Assembly: GCA_031282385.1 (NCBI GenBank)
Contig: JAITDV010000115.1
Location: forward strand, 1 to 8,105
Length of the DNA stretch: 8,105 bases
Reading direction: 5' to 3'
Origin: Planctomycetaceae bacterium
GTDB taxonomy: Bacteria; Planctomycetota; Planctomycetia; Pirellulales; Thermoguttaceae
Made by a program: the position numbers and the translations under genes. The notes under the pieces were generated by a model, which was not told the origin of the DNA, made no database searches, and worked only from the letters and a program-made list of their open reading frames with translations. Shown piece after piece: positions 1 to 6,394 of this stretch (positions are counted from its first letter, which is position 1; each line of letters opens with the position of its first letter).

Positions 1-2
1 GA

Positions 3-565
3 TTGTTTCAATTATATGTTTGGGCTTGCAGTTTTGTCAGTGTGCATAAATCAACTACGCATTACAAAGAAATCGGCAAAAGTCAAAACCAAGATACGAG
101 GGTGTGTATTGAACGAAGTTAGTTTTTGCTGTACCGTTTTGAGGTGGCATTGGTGTACCAAGAAAAATTGTGTCTGGTTCTGGTCCGTTGGACGATGAAT
201 TAGGGGAGCAGTACAAAGGATTGTGGAGGATTAAGATATGGACATCTGACAACTTAGGAGTTGTTCCTCCCCAAGACAGTGACTTTCTTATTAAGCTAAA
301 TCCAGATACAACTATAGCTGGTTTAGATTTGAAACTTAAGCATAGTATTAATGAAGTTAGTTTTTCGTATTTTGATTTGAGTAAGTTTACCGTTGAAGAT
401 CTTAATATTAGATATGGTTTACAACTACAGAAAAAGCTCTCGGTGGAATATTCATGGTGGGATAGCACGGGTAGGTATATTGTGATTGTTTTAGGAATAG
501 TAATGATAATCGTTGCCTTGTTTTTAAAAGTTAAAAATCGAATTGGAAATAAAAATAAAGGATGA
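3..565 (+). pseudogene. Broken 3' part of exported, C-terminally anchored protein A1 (paralogue of the gene at 5134-6294)
   Basis: The function is unknown. The open stretch from 143 to 565 (first possible start GTG at 170) encodes a soluble segment followed by one membrane helix (YIVIVLGIVMIIVALFL) and a Lys/Arg-rich tail. It is a clear paralogue of the C-terminal third of the protein at 5134-6294: SDFLIKLNPDTTIAGLDL aligns with RDFFIPLNKDTYIGGLSL, 11 of 18 identical. The similarity continues upstream of GTG 170 (GGIGVPRKIVSGSGP against DGMVIPATIVSYYGP), so 170 is not a natural start and it also lacks a ribosome binding site. Further upstream, the phase starting at position 3 carries a possible match (RVCIE against RVCMA). 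That phase is cut by TAG at 120-122 and needs a one-base shift near 141-144, where GAGGTGG in place of GAGGGTGG would join the frames. The gene probably begins left of the window. The stop overlaps the DUF1573 start (ATGA). An assembly error is the main alternative. Confidence 0.6.
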
Positions 566-1614
566 AAAATGTAATACTACCGACTAATTGGAGATTCCTT
601 TTGCTATGTGCAGTTGTGAGCCTATGTTTTGTCTTTGTGATAGGATATAGGTTGGTGGTGCGATCTGCGTTGCAAACTGGTTATTATCATAAAGATATGG
701 GTGAGGTATTTTATGATCGTCATAATCCCGAAACAATATATTGGGATTTTATAGTAAAAAAACCATTGAATGAAAAATCCGTATCATTAAAGAATTCAAT
801 TAAGACATGTTCGTGTGTTGTACTGAAACTTGAAAAAGAAACACTACTACCTGGTGAGTCGGCCAATATTCGATTAGGAATTCATCCTGATATGTCTAGT
901 AGTCTAAGGCATGAAGAAGTTATCTTTAAGACGGGTACCGAAGAAATTCCGATAATTCAGTTATCTTTATCTGCCCTAACTACCCCGAACATATCCATTG
1001 ATGTTTCCCAATGTACTCCGCTGAAACTGGCAGATGGTGCAAAGGTCTGTTTGAACATTAGTGGAACCACTTACCTTTCGAGTAATGAAGATGCCAATTC
1101 ATTTTCATTTGAAACCGATGGAATTGGGATTTTATTGAAGGATCAGAATAGAATAATTCAGAAGCATTCCGCTAACCTTATGAAACTCGTTATTCAGGCA
1201 AATATAGAAATAAATTGTGATATCTCAAGCCTTAAAGGTTATCCTAGAATTCCTGTATCTGTAACCTTTGGAAATAAGGATCGAAGACAGACTCACAAGT
1301 TTTATTGGATTCCGGTCTATCCGTTCTTATTATCACATTACCAAATTTTTCTTAATGCGAATTTTGACGAACAAAGATTTATTGAAATCATATTTGATGA
1401 GATTACAACCATCACAAAATTATGTTCTAAAAATTCAAGTGTTAATTTAAATTTGACTTCTTTAGCTCAAGAAAAAAATCATCGTATTAGCGTTGCTTTG
1501 GTACCGGATATGATCGAAAAGGAAGAGGAAAATACAATGCTTGATGAAATAGAAATATACGTCAATAACGAAGACATACCTATTGTAACTATCCCTGTTT
1601 TTATACTTAAATGA
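562..1614 (+). CDS. Membrane-anchored DUF1573 protein (B1)
   Basis: This 350-residue protein of unknown biochemical function probably faces the periplasm or cell exterior. Residues 11-33 form one hydrophobic N-terminal anchor (LLLCAVVSLCFVFVIGYRLVV). Residues about 48-140 look like a DUF1573 Ig-like domain: a beta-rich stretch with SLKNSIKTCSCV, whose CxC pair is Cys83/Cys85, followed by LPGESANIRLGIHPD. Residues about 145-350 are beta-rich and resemble one or two further Ig-like modules. There is no catalytic motif. DUF1573 is known as a structural or adhesion-like fold and not as a defined enzyme. The ATG overlaps the upstream stop as ATGA, indicating translational coupling with gene A1. 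AAAGG lies immediately before the ATG, too close for an ordinary ribosome binding site, which also favours coupling. A degraded paralogue lies at 6395-7435. Confidence 0.85.
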   Translation: MKNVILPTNWRFLLLCAVVSLCFVFVIGYRLVVRSALQTGYYHKDMGEVFYDRHNPETIYWDFIVKKPLNEKSVSLKNSIKTCSCVVLKLEKETLLPGESANIRLGIHPDMSSSLRHEEVIFKTGTEEIPIIQLSLSALTTPNISIDVSQCTPLKLADGAKVCLNISGTTYLSSNEDANSFSFETDGIGILLKDQNRIIQKHSANLMKLVIQANIEINCDISSLKGYPRIPVSVTFGNKDRRQTHKFYWIPVYPFLLSHYQIFLNANFDEQRFIEIIFDEITTITKLCSKNSSVNLNLTSLAQEKNHRISVALVPDMIEKEEENTMLDEIEIYVNNEDIPIVTIPVFILK

Positions 1615-1970
1615 CAATTGTTGCCAATGTTAGGATTAGTTTTACTTATATATTTTCGTGAGATTATTGTGTTTGATCCACATTATTGGCTACAGAAATC
1701 TCCAAGAAAAATAATGAATGAGTGGCTAGTGCTTTGGCATATTTTAATTTTGGGATGCTCGCTGAACCCGCTGGGCGATAATCGCGTCAAATTGATTATA
1801 TAATCCCATTTTTTAAGCGAGATGAAGCACGAGTTCTTGCAGTTGGTGTAATTCTGCCTCATGTGTTTTTTGATGACGAAATGTTCCTATCGAGTGATTA
1901 GTAATTTTATTTTAATGTCATTTGACCAGAATAACATTGTTCTGGGGTATTGATAAAATATCAGTGTCGA
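1615..1970 (+). other. Gene-free interval with interrupted coding-like stretches
   Basis: I find no gene with a good start, ribosome binding site and recognisable product here. Directly after the DUF1573 stop, the same frame stays open to 1803 (about 61 residues, hydrophobic start, ending NPLGDNRVKLII). Another frame is open from 1782 to 1901 and reads protein-like (FFKRDEARVLAVGVILPHV). Neither matches a family I know. They could be remnants of one decayed gene or chance openings. The 3' end of the interval carries a 20-bp imperfect palindrome just before the glycosyltransferase gene. Confidence 0.4.
1926..1945. promoter_or_regulatory. Imperfect palindrome before the glycosyltransferase gene
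   Basis: CCAGAATAACATTGTTCTGG matches its own reverse complement at 16 of 20 positions. The outer six bases are perfect (CCAGAA/TTCTGG) and all mismatches are transitions. It ends 25 bp before ATG 1971 and overlaps a TTGAC motif at 1922-1926 that could belong to a -35 element, although no convincing -10 follows at the right distance. It could be an operator or a weak leader hairpin. This rests on position and symmetry only. Confidence 0.3.
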
Positions 1971-3803
1971 ATGTTAAAGAAATTTTTTTGTTCATCATTT
2001 TTCAAATATGCGTTGTGTTTGTTCATTATATCTTGTATTGGGCTAAAAATCAACGATATGGTAAGTCCTGCATATCAGGAATTTGCTCATCTTTCTTCGG
2101 GTGTTTTTATATGGAGCAAACAAAATTTTGAGATATTTGATGTCAATCCTCCGTTACCTAAAATGGTAGCATCCCTTCCCATAGTAATTCTCAAATGTAA
2201 TGTTCCGCAATTGCCTCCTAAAAGACATCACCAACGCGTTGAACAAGATGTTGCATGGTTATTCATAACGAATAATTTGGATCTACATATAAAGTATCTT
2301 AAAATTAGTAGATTGTTTTGTTTTTTTTCTATTGCGGCTTTGATTCTATTCTTTACATTTTTTTGTCTTGACATGGTATTTTCTGCAAAAATTTTTTTCT
2401 GTGTATTATTTTTTACATCACCTTATATTATTGCTCATGGGACGCTCGTATCACCAGATGTATTCTCGGCAGTGTTTGCAATTGTGTCTGTTTATTTTTT
2501 TGAACGATGGCTGAAATGTCCTGAAATATTAGACGGGACTATTGCAGGAATAGTTTTGGGGCTTGCAGCGTTGACCAAGTTTACATTATTGATTTTTTAT
2601 CCGTTATTTATTGCAATGTGGATACTTTATCGTTTGCCTGAAATCAAAACGATCACGAAAAAAGATTGGTTTCAGCAATTAAAACAAATAATAGTATTGT
2701 TCGTGGTTAGTGTTGTTGTCATCAATATGGGGTATTATTTTAATGGGAGCGGAAAACTACTTGGAACATTCCGTTTTCAGACAACACTTTTGACCGGTTG
2801 TAAAACACCTGATGATGTTCCTAGAGGTGGTGGCAATCGTTTTGTCAAAACGCCGCTCGCTTATTTTCCGATGCCGTTACCGTCCAACTTCATTCAAGGA
2901 ATTGATACACAACGACTTGATTTTGAACGTGGTTTGGAGTCGTATCTTCGTGGTGAGTGGTCAGAACATGGCTGGTGGTATTATTATCTTTATGCTCTGC
3001 TTATCAAAACACCGTTGGGAGTAATCGGATTATTTTTATTGGCGATTTTTTGTACATTTTTACAAAAAGGTTACACCATTGCTTGGCGTGATGAAATGAT
3101 AATTTTGTTGCCGGGTATTATCTTGTTTGTGTTTGTTAGTAGTCAAACAGGTTTTTCGGTTCATTCAAGATATATTATCCCAGCATTGCCGTTTTTCTTT
3201 GTTTGGACAAGTAAGGTTGGCAGGGCTTTCTCATTGAAACGCCCAATTGTTGCAACGATTGCGTCAATTTTGCTTGTATGGTCAGTGTTTAGTAGTTTAT
3301 CAATTTATCCACATAGTTTATCTTATTTCAACGAGCTTGCTGCTATTCTGCCGATGCCAGAGGACAAAAATTATCCGCAACCACCACCGGAAATTTCTAA
3401 AATGACATGGCAAAAGAAAACGTTCCTGCAAAAAACAAAACATATCTTAACATCCGGTTCACGCAACGGAGCAAGACATTTACTTGACAGTAACATTGAC
3501 TGGGGACAAGACCTTTTCAATCTTGAATACTGGTACAAGTCACACCCTGAAGCGTCTAATATGAAAATTGCTTATTGGGGAAGTTACCCGCTTGGCTTGA
3601 CAGAATTACCCTCAAAAGAAAAAAACATTAACTATAACGATCTGCAACCCGGCTGGTATGCGTTGAGTGTCAATTATATTTACGGAGTTGAGCAATACCG
3701 ATTTTTTTTTAATTTTGAACCTGTTGCAATGGCAGGCTATTCGATTTATATCTACCATATCACGCAGAATGACATCAACAAGTTACATCAAAAAACAAAA
3801 TGA
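1971..3803 (+). CDS. GT39/PMT-type integral membrane glycosyltransferase
   Basis: This is a GT-C fold transferase of the dolichyl-phosphate-mannose mannosyltransferase/ArnT superfamily. Such enzymes move a sugar from a polyprenyl-phosphate donor to an acceptor on the outer face of the inner membrane; the sugar and acceptor here are unknown. Counted from ATG 1971 (610 residues), there is an N-terminal helix, then the first external loop with QEFAHLSSG at 36-44 and DVNPPLP at 57-63. Many hydrophobic helices follow, including GIVLGLAALTKFTLLIFYP and WWYYYLYALLIKTPLGVIG, then HSRYIIPALPF. The soluble C-terminal part contains DSNIDWGQD (506-514), HPEA and GWYALSVN (561-568). These motifs recur in a planctomycete-type subfamily. 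The usual loop-1 DE pair appears here as QE, so only one acidic residue remains. An in-frame TTG at 1950 would add seven residues; ATG 1971 gives a better start to the first helix, and neither has a strong ribosome binding site. No operon partner is close. Length and frame are intact. Confidence 0.87.
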   Translation: MLKKFFCSSFFKYALCLFIISCIGLKINDMVSPAYQEFAHLSSGVFIWSKQNFEIFDVNPPLPKMVASLPIVILKCNVPQLPPKRHHQRVEQDVAWLFITNNLDLHIKYLKISRLFCFFSIAALILFFTFFCLDMVFSAKIFFCVLFFTSPYIIAHGTLVSPDVFSAVFAIVSVYFFERWLKCPEILDGTIAGIVLGLAALTKFTLLIFYPLFIAMWILYRLPEIKTITKKDWFQQLKQIIVLFVVSVVVINMGYYFNGSGKLLGTFRFQTTLLTGCKTPDDVPRGGGNRFVKTPLAYFPMPLPSNFIQGIDTQRLDFERGLESYLRGEWSEHGWWYYYLYALLIKTPLGVIGLFLLAIFCTFLQKGYTIAWRDEMIILLPGIILFVFVSSQTGFSVHSRYIIPALPFFFVWTSKVGRAFSLKRPIVATIASILLVWSVFSSLSIYPHSLSYFNELAAILPMPEDKNYPQPPPEISKMTWQKKTFLQKTKHILTSGSRNGARHLLDSNIDWGQDLFNLEYWYKSHPEASNMKIAYWGSYPLGLTELPSKEKNINYNDLQPGWYALSVNYIYGVEQYRFFFNFEPVAMAGYSIYIYHITQNDINKLHQKTK

Positions 3804-3996
3804 TAAAAATGATACAATTTACTTAATGGTAGATATTGTGACTCTTTTGTGTACTTTGTAGCAAAATGACACAACCATTATATGATGATTATAGTCGCAA
3901 TTAAGATTGTGGATGGTCTAATACACAGAATCACATTTACTTCCCATTGATGATAAGTGCATCTATTGTACAATTCTATTTGAATCGTCGTCTATG
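3804..3996. other. Intergenic stretch, nothing recognised
   Basis: Between the glycosyltransferase stop and the leader hairpin of the next gene I see AT-rich DNA. Every frame is interrupted by stops, and there is no tRNA-like fold or hairpin-plus-T-run terminator. A promoter for the small Cys-rich gene presumably lies here or in the hairpin region, but I cannot point to a convincing -35/-10 pair. Confidence 0.4.
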
Positions 3997-4050
3997 TACG
4001 TACCAACATTTTTACTTGGTGAGATGGTAGCTCACCGTGGGTGGTACGTA
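3997..4050 (+). promoter_or_regulatory. Nested hairpin in the leader of the small Cys-rich gene
   Basis: There is a perfect 9-bp outer stem (TACGTACCA at 3997-4005 with TGGTACGTA at 4042-4050). It encloses a perfect 6-bp inner stem (GGTGAG at 4018-4023 with CTCACC at 4031-4036) around a 7-base loop. It ends 17 bases before the ribosome binding site AAAAGGAG (4067-4074) of the gene starting at 4080. No T-run follows, so it is not an intrinsic terminator. If transcribed, it would form a two-tier stem-loop in the 5' untranslated region. It could affect mRNA stability or translation, or act as a DNA operator. A palindrome TTCAATTGAA (4058-4067) lies between it and the ribosome binding site. Confidence 0.5.
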
Positions 4051-4079
4051 AGTTGAATTTCAATTGAAAAGGAGAAAAT

Positions 4080-4436
4080 ATGAAAACTTTGGTTACAACA
4101 TTATTTTTGTTGTTGGTGTTTGGGATCAACGCAACTTTGTTTGCCGTGGTTATCCAAAACCGGCTCTGTTTGCCACATCCGGCAGGTAGCCCTGCTGGTG
4201 GGACACAGTGTACCAGTCTCTATTGTTACGAAGAAACGGGAGTCGCTTTTAAGCGTACGGGTACACCGTACTCCAAGTGTAGCAACGTTGAAGCAAGTGG
4301 AAGTTGCAATCAGGGGACGGGTAGTCCAATTTGTTCGTACTTATACAGGTACAATTCGTTAGATGAATGCTTGACAAATCCTTCTAGTGGTAGTACCTCA
4401 AGGACATTTACGTCTGACTATTTGACTTGCCAATAA
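4080..4436 (+). CDS. Small secreted Cys-rich protein, function unknown
   Basis: This 118-residue protein has a typical signal peptide: MK, then a hydrophobic core at residues 4-16 and a likely cleavage near TLFA (19-22). The mature part of about 96 residues is rich in Ser, Gly, Thr and Tyr. It holds eight cysteines at 30, 44, 49, 67, 76, 85, 97 and 117 and none in the signal peptide. The even number, confined to the exported part, suggests four disulfide bonds, or possibly metal binding. I recognise no family. The start is firm: AAAAGGAG lies 5 bases before the ATG, one of the best ribosome binding sites in the window. The gene stands alone, with a nested hairpin upstream and about 700 bp before the exported protein at 5134. 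It might be a toxin-like, structural or signalling peptide; nothing in the sequence decides among these. Confidence 0.75.
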   Translation: MKTLVTTLFLLLVFGINATLFAVVIQNRLCLPHPAGSPAGGTQCTSLYCYEETGVAFKRTGTPYSKCSNVEASGSCNQGTGSPICSYLYRYNSLDECLTNPSSGSTSRTFTSDYLTCQ

Positions 4437-4918
4437 TTAATTGCTTCGAGTATCTCGTTTCGTAATGAATATTGAGCATACTGTTTGTAAAAGTAGTTGT
4501 TTTCAAGGTACGGAAAGGTCGCTTAGGTTACTCGTATTTTCGTGTGTCTTGGTTGCTACGTTTCGTATTTTGTTTGAGGTTGGTTTGTGTTCAGGCATTC
4601 AATTGCGGCTTTTAGTTAACACTGGAGAGTGTTGTGGCGATTCGTAAGTTGTGGCATTAGTGCATTTAGGGATTGCCAAATTATAGATAGGTGTTGTTTT
4701 GTTTGTAAGTCGTAGTTTTGAAAGATGGGACGTGTGCCAGCCCCAGTGATCTGATGGAGTTCGATTTGGGAAATGAATTGATACTTGCAGTTAGTAATTA
4801 TATGGAGTCGATCAATCGGCAAGAAAAAGTTCTGCAAATGACATAAGAGGTTCAGTTGTTCCACTAACCGAATTTTCAAGAGTTTTTCCGTAACCGTTCA
4901 CGTAACATAATGAATCGT
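4437..4918. other. Gene-free interval, nothing firmly recognised
   Basis: Several short open frames exist on both strands. Examples are 4441-4647 on +, with a hydrophobic stretch and a few cysteines, and overlapping minus-strand frames between 4616 and 5018. They overlap one another, lack ribosome binding sites and match nothing I know. The + frame beginning right after the Cys-rich gene does not resemble that gene. I treat the region as non-coding or as remnants decayed past recognition. No terminator is evident after 4436. Confidence 0.4.
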
Positions 4919-5107
4919 TACCGGATTGATCCGAAAAACGGAATAGCCCGATAGGGTAGGACTTTAAGCTGTTACAGATTAAAATCCTGCCTTTCAGGTA
5001 GCGTTTTGGGTGGGGCATAACCGCAGGTCAAAGACCTGCAGTTATCGAAATCAAAGCCCTATCGGGCTGTTCCGCTTTTCCATTATTGTACACCACCTAA
5101 TCCGGTA
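4919..5107. repeat. Nested inverted-repeat element upstream of A2
   Basis: Three symmetric arm pairs are nested. The outer pair is TACCGGATT (4919-4927) with AATCCGGTA (5099-5107), perfect over 9 bp. The middle pair is CGGAATAGCCCGATAGGG (4939-4956) with CCCTATCGGGCTGTTCCG (5057-5074), complementary over 18 bp with one transition that still allows a G-U pair. The inner pair is a 13-bp stem at 5017-5045. The middle arms contain the shorter hairpin GCCC-TATC-GGGC on the right side. The whole element is about 190 bp and ends 15 bp before the ribosome binding site of A2. It may be a MITE-like or REP-like mobile remnant, or a structured leader. No terminal direct duplication was recognised. Confidence 0.55.
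5017..5045. repeat. Strong 13-bp stem-loop inside the inverted-repeat element
   Basis: ATAACCGCAGGTC (5017-5029) pairs with GACCTGCAGTTAT (5033-5045) around an AAA loop, with a single C-A mismatch at 5022/5040. The stem is terminator-like in strength, but no T-run follows on the + strand and none is evident on the minus side. It is therefore better read as the centre of the nested repeat at 4919-5107, or as an RNA processing or operator structure. Confidence 0.55.
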
Positions 5108-5133
5108 GATTCAGAAAAATTGAGGAGTTAAGA

Positions 5134-6294
5134 ATGAAGAAAATTGTTGTTCTTTTTGTTTGCGTGCTTGTGTTGTTTGTTGCACGATCGTTTTTTTACT
5201 TAACTGCATTGTCTGTTTGGGCAGACGATTCTGGCACTTTAAAGACATTGAAAGAACTAGACGATGGTTGTCAGATTTGGGGGCGTAATATCCAATTTAA
5301 ATGTGATTATACGTACACTGAGGGAGTAGTGTCAACTAGGGAGGAAGCTGAATTTATGTCTATTTCAAAATGTAAAAAAATAACACTAAAAGTACGTGGA
5401 CAGATAGTTAAATCAAAACGTAAAACTTTTGTTAGCCACTTTGTCGATCTAGATTCCTATACCCCTCTACAGACTCAAGATTATATTGCTGTTATCAGTG
5501 AAACTTTAGAAGCTCAATATGTAGCTAGTAATGAAAATAAAACACTTGATACTTTGTATGTAATGGAATGTAGCATTGAGAACATGTCGTTGAATTATCC
5601 AAATGTTCCACAGAGTCCAATGAATACACCACTAAATTATTCTCATTCGCCTATTCTGAAGGTTCTTGAAGATTTAAAAAAAATGGTTTCTTTGAAACCC
5701 ACGGTTTTGAAAGTTAACGATGATGGTGTTATTCAGTTATCTTATGGTTATAAAGGACAATCGGAAAGAGAAACTGACTGTTGTATAAAATATTCAGTAT
5801 TAGGTAAATATCCATTACTGATCGAAAGAAAAATTAATACGGGAAAAGATTATTGTCGTGTTTGCATGGCTAAGAATTTCACTACAACTAATGACGGTAT
5901 GGTAATACCTGCAACCATAGTATCCTATTATGGTCCGATGAAAGATTGGCAGGGCAAGGAATATGAAGGTGAATGGCTGGTCAGTGAATGGAAGACGGAA
6001 AATGTTGTAGGTCAGAGAATATCAGATCGAGATTTTTTTATACCTCTCAACAAGGATACATACATAGGAGGTTTGTCACTTGACCTATCGAAAAAGATGA
6101 AACAAAATATGCCAGAGTATTTTAATATTGATGATTATTCTATAAGAGACTTGTATGATGGCTTAGTGTTGCCAGAAAATGAAAATAAATCTAACTCAAC
6201 AAATCTTATTTTAGTGATATTGGGATCAATACTTATTGTGTTATCTCTGTTTTTTAAGTTATACTATCGGTTTGGGTTCAAGAAAAACAAGTGA
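5134..6294 (+). CDS. Exported protein with C-terminal membrane anchor (A2), function unknown
   Basis: This 386-residue protein has an N-terminal signal peptide (hydrophobic residues 4-28, likely cleavage after SVWA at about residue 30). A large exported domain follows, then one transmembrane helix at about 357-375 (NLILVILGSILIVLSLFF) and a short basic tail (KLYYRFGFKKNK). The topology is type I, with most of the protein outside the cytoplasm. Cysteines include a pair at 216-217 and CRVC at 241-244, possibly disulfides or a metal site. The beta-rich body with a late DFFIPLNKDTYIGGL segment is reminiscent of LolA-like lipoprotein-carrier proteins annotated in planctomycetes. That resemblance is from memory and weak. 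The start is well supported: GAGGAG at 5122-5127, 6 bases before the ATG. It is followed after 100 bp by the degraded DUF1573 gene. A partial paralogue precedes the intact DUF1573 gene at 562, which marks A and B as conserved partners. Confidence 0.75.
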   Translation: MKKIVVLFVCVLVLFVARSFFYLTALSVWADDSGTLKTLKELDDGCQIWGRNIQFKCDYTYTEGVVSTREEAEFMSISKCKKITLKVRGQIVKSKRKTFVSHFVDLDSYTPLQTQDYIAVISETLEAQYVASNENKTLDTLYVMECSIENMSLNYPNVPQSPMNTPLNYSHSPILKVLEDLKKMVSLKPTVLKVNDDGVIQLSYGYKGQSERETDCCIKYSVLGKYPLLIERKINTGKDYCRVCMAKNFTTTNDGMVIPATIVSYYGPMKDWQGKEYEGEWLVSEWKTENVVGQRISDRDFFIPLNKDTYIGGLSLDLSKKMKQNMPEYFNIDDYSIRDLYDGLVLPENENKSNSTNLILVILGSILIVLSLFFKLYYRFGFKKNK

Positions 6295-6394
6295 GACCAA
6301 GAACTGTTTATTACATCCTATGATCTTGTTTTTTGTTTAGTTTCGTGAATTTTCAAACAGATTTAATATAGATTGCTTTTCCTTTTAGTACACT

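Noticed and set aside
55..468. 137-codon minus-strand open frame over A1
   Set aside because: It lies antisense to the paralogue-supported A1 segment, has no ribosome binding site and no recognisable product. The + strand reading is backed by alignment with A2.
4441..4647. 68-codon + frame just after the Cys-rich gene, with some cysteines
   Set aside because: No ribosome binding site, no proper signal peptide at its start and no similarity to the neighbouring Cys-rich protein.
4616..5018. Two overlapping minus-strand open frames (87 and 68 codons)
   Set aside because: They overlap each other, lack ribosome binding sites and run into the inverted-repeat element. Composition gives no sign of a real protein.
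5017..5045. Intrinsic terminator
   Set aside because: The stem is strong, but no T-run follows in either direction, and it sits at the centre of a larger inverted repeat.
6295..6345. Terminator after A2 (CAAGA...TCTTG then a T-rich run)
   Set aside because: The stem is only about five pairs with a loop of over 20 bases, too weak to call despite the TTGTTTTTTG that follows.
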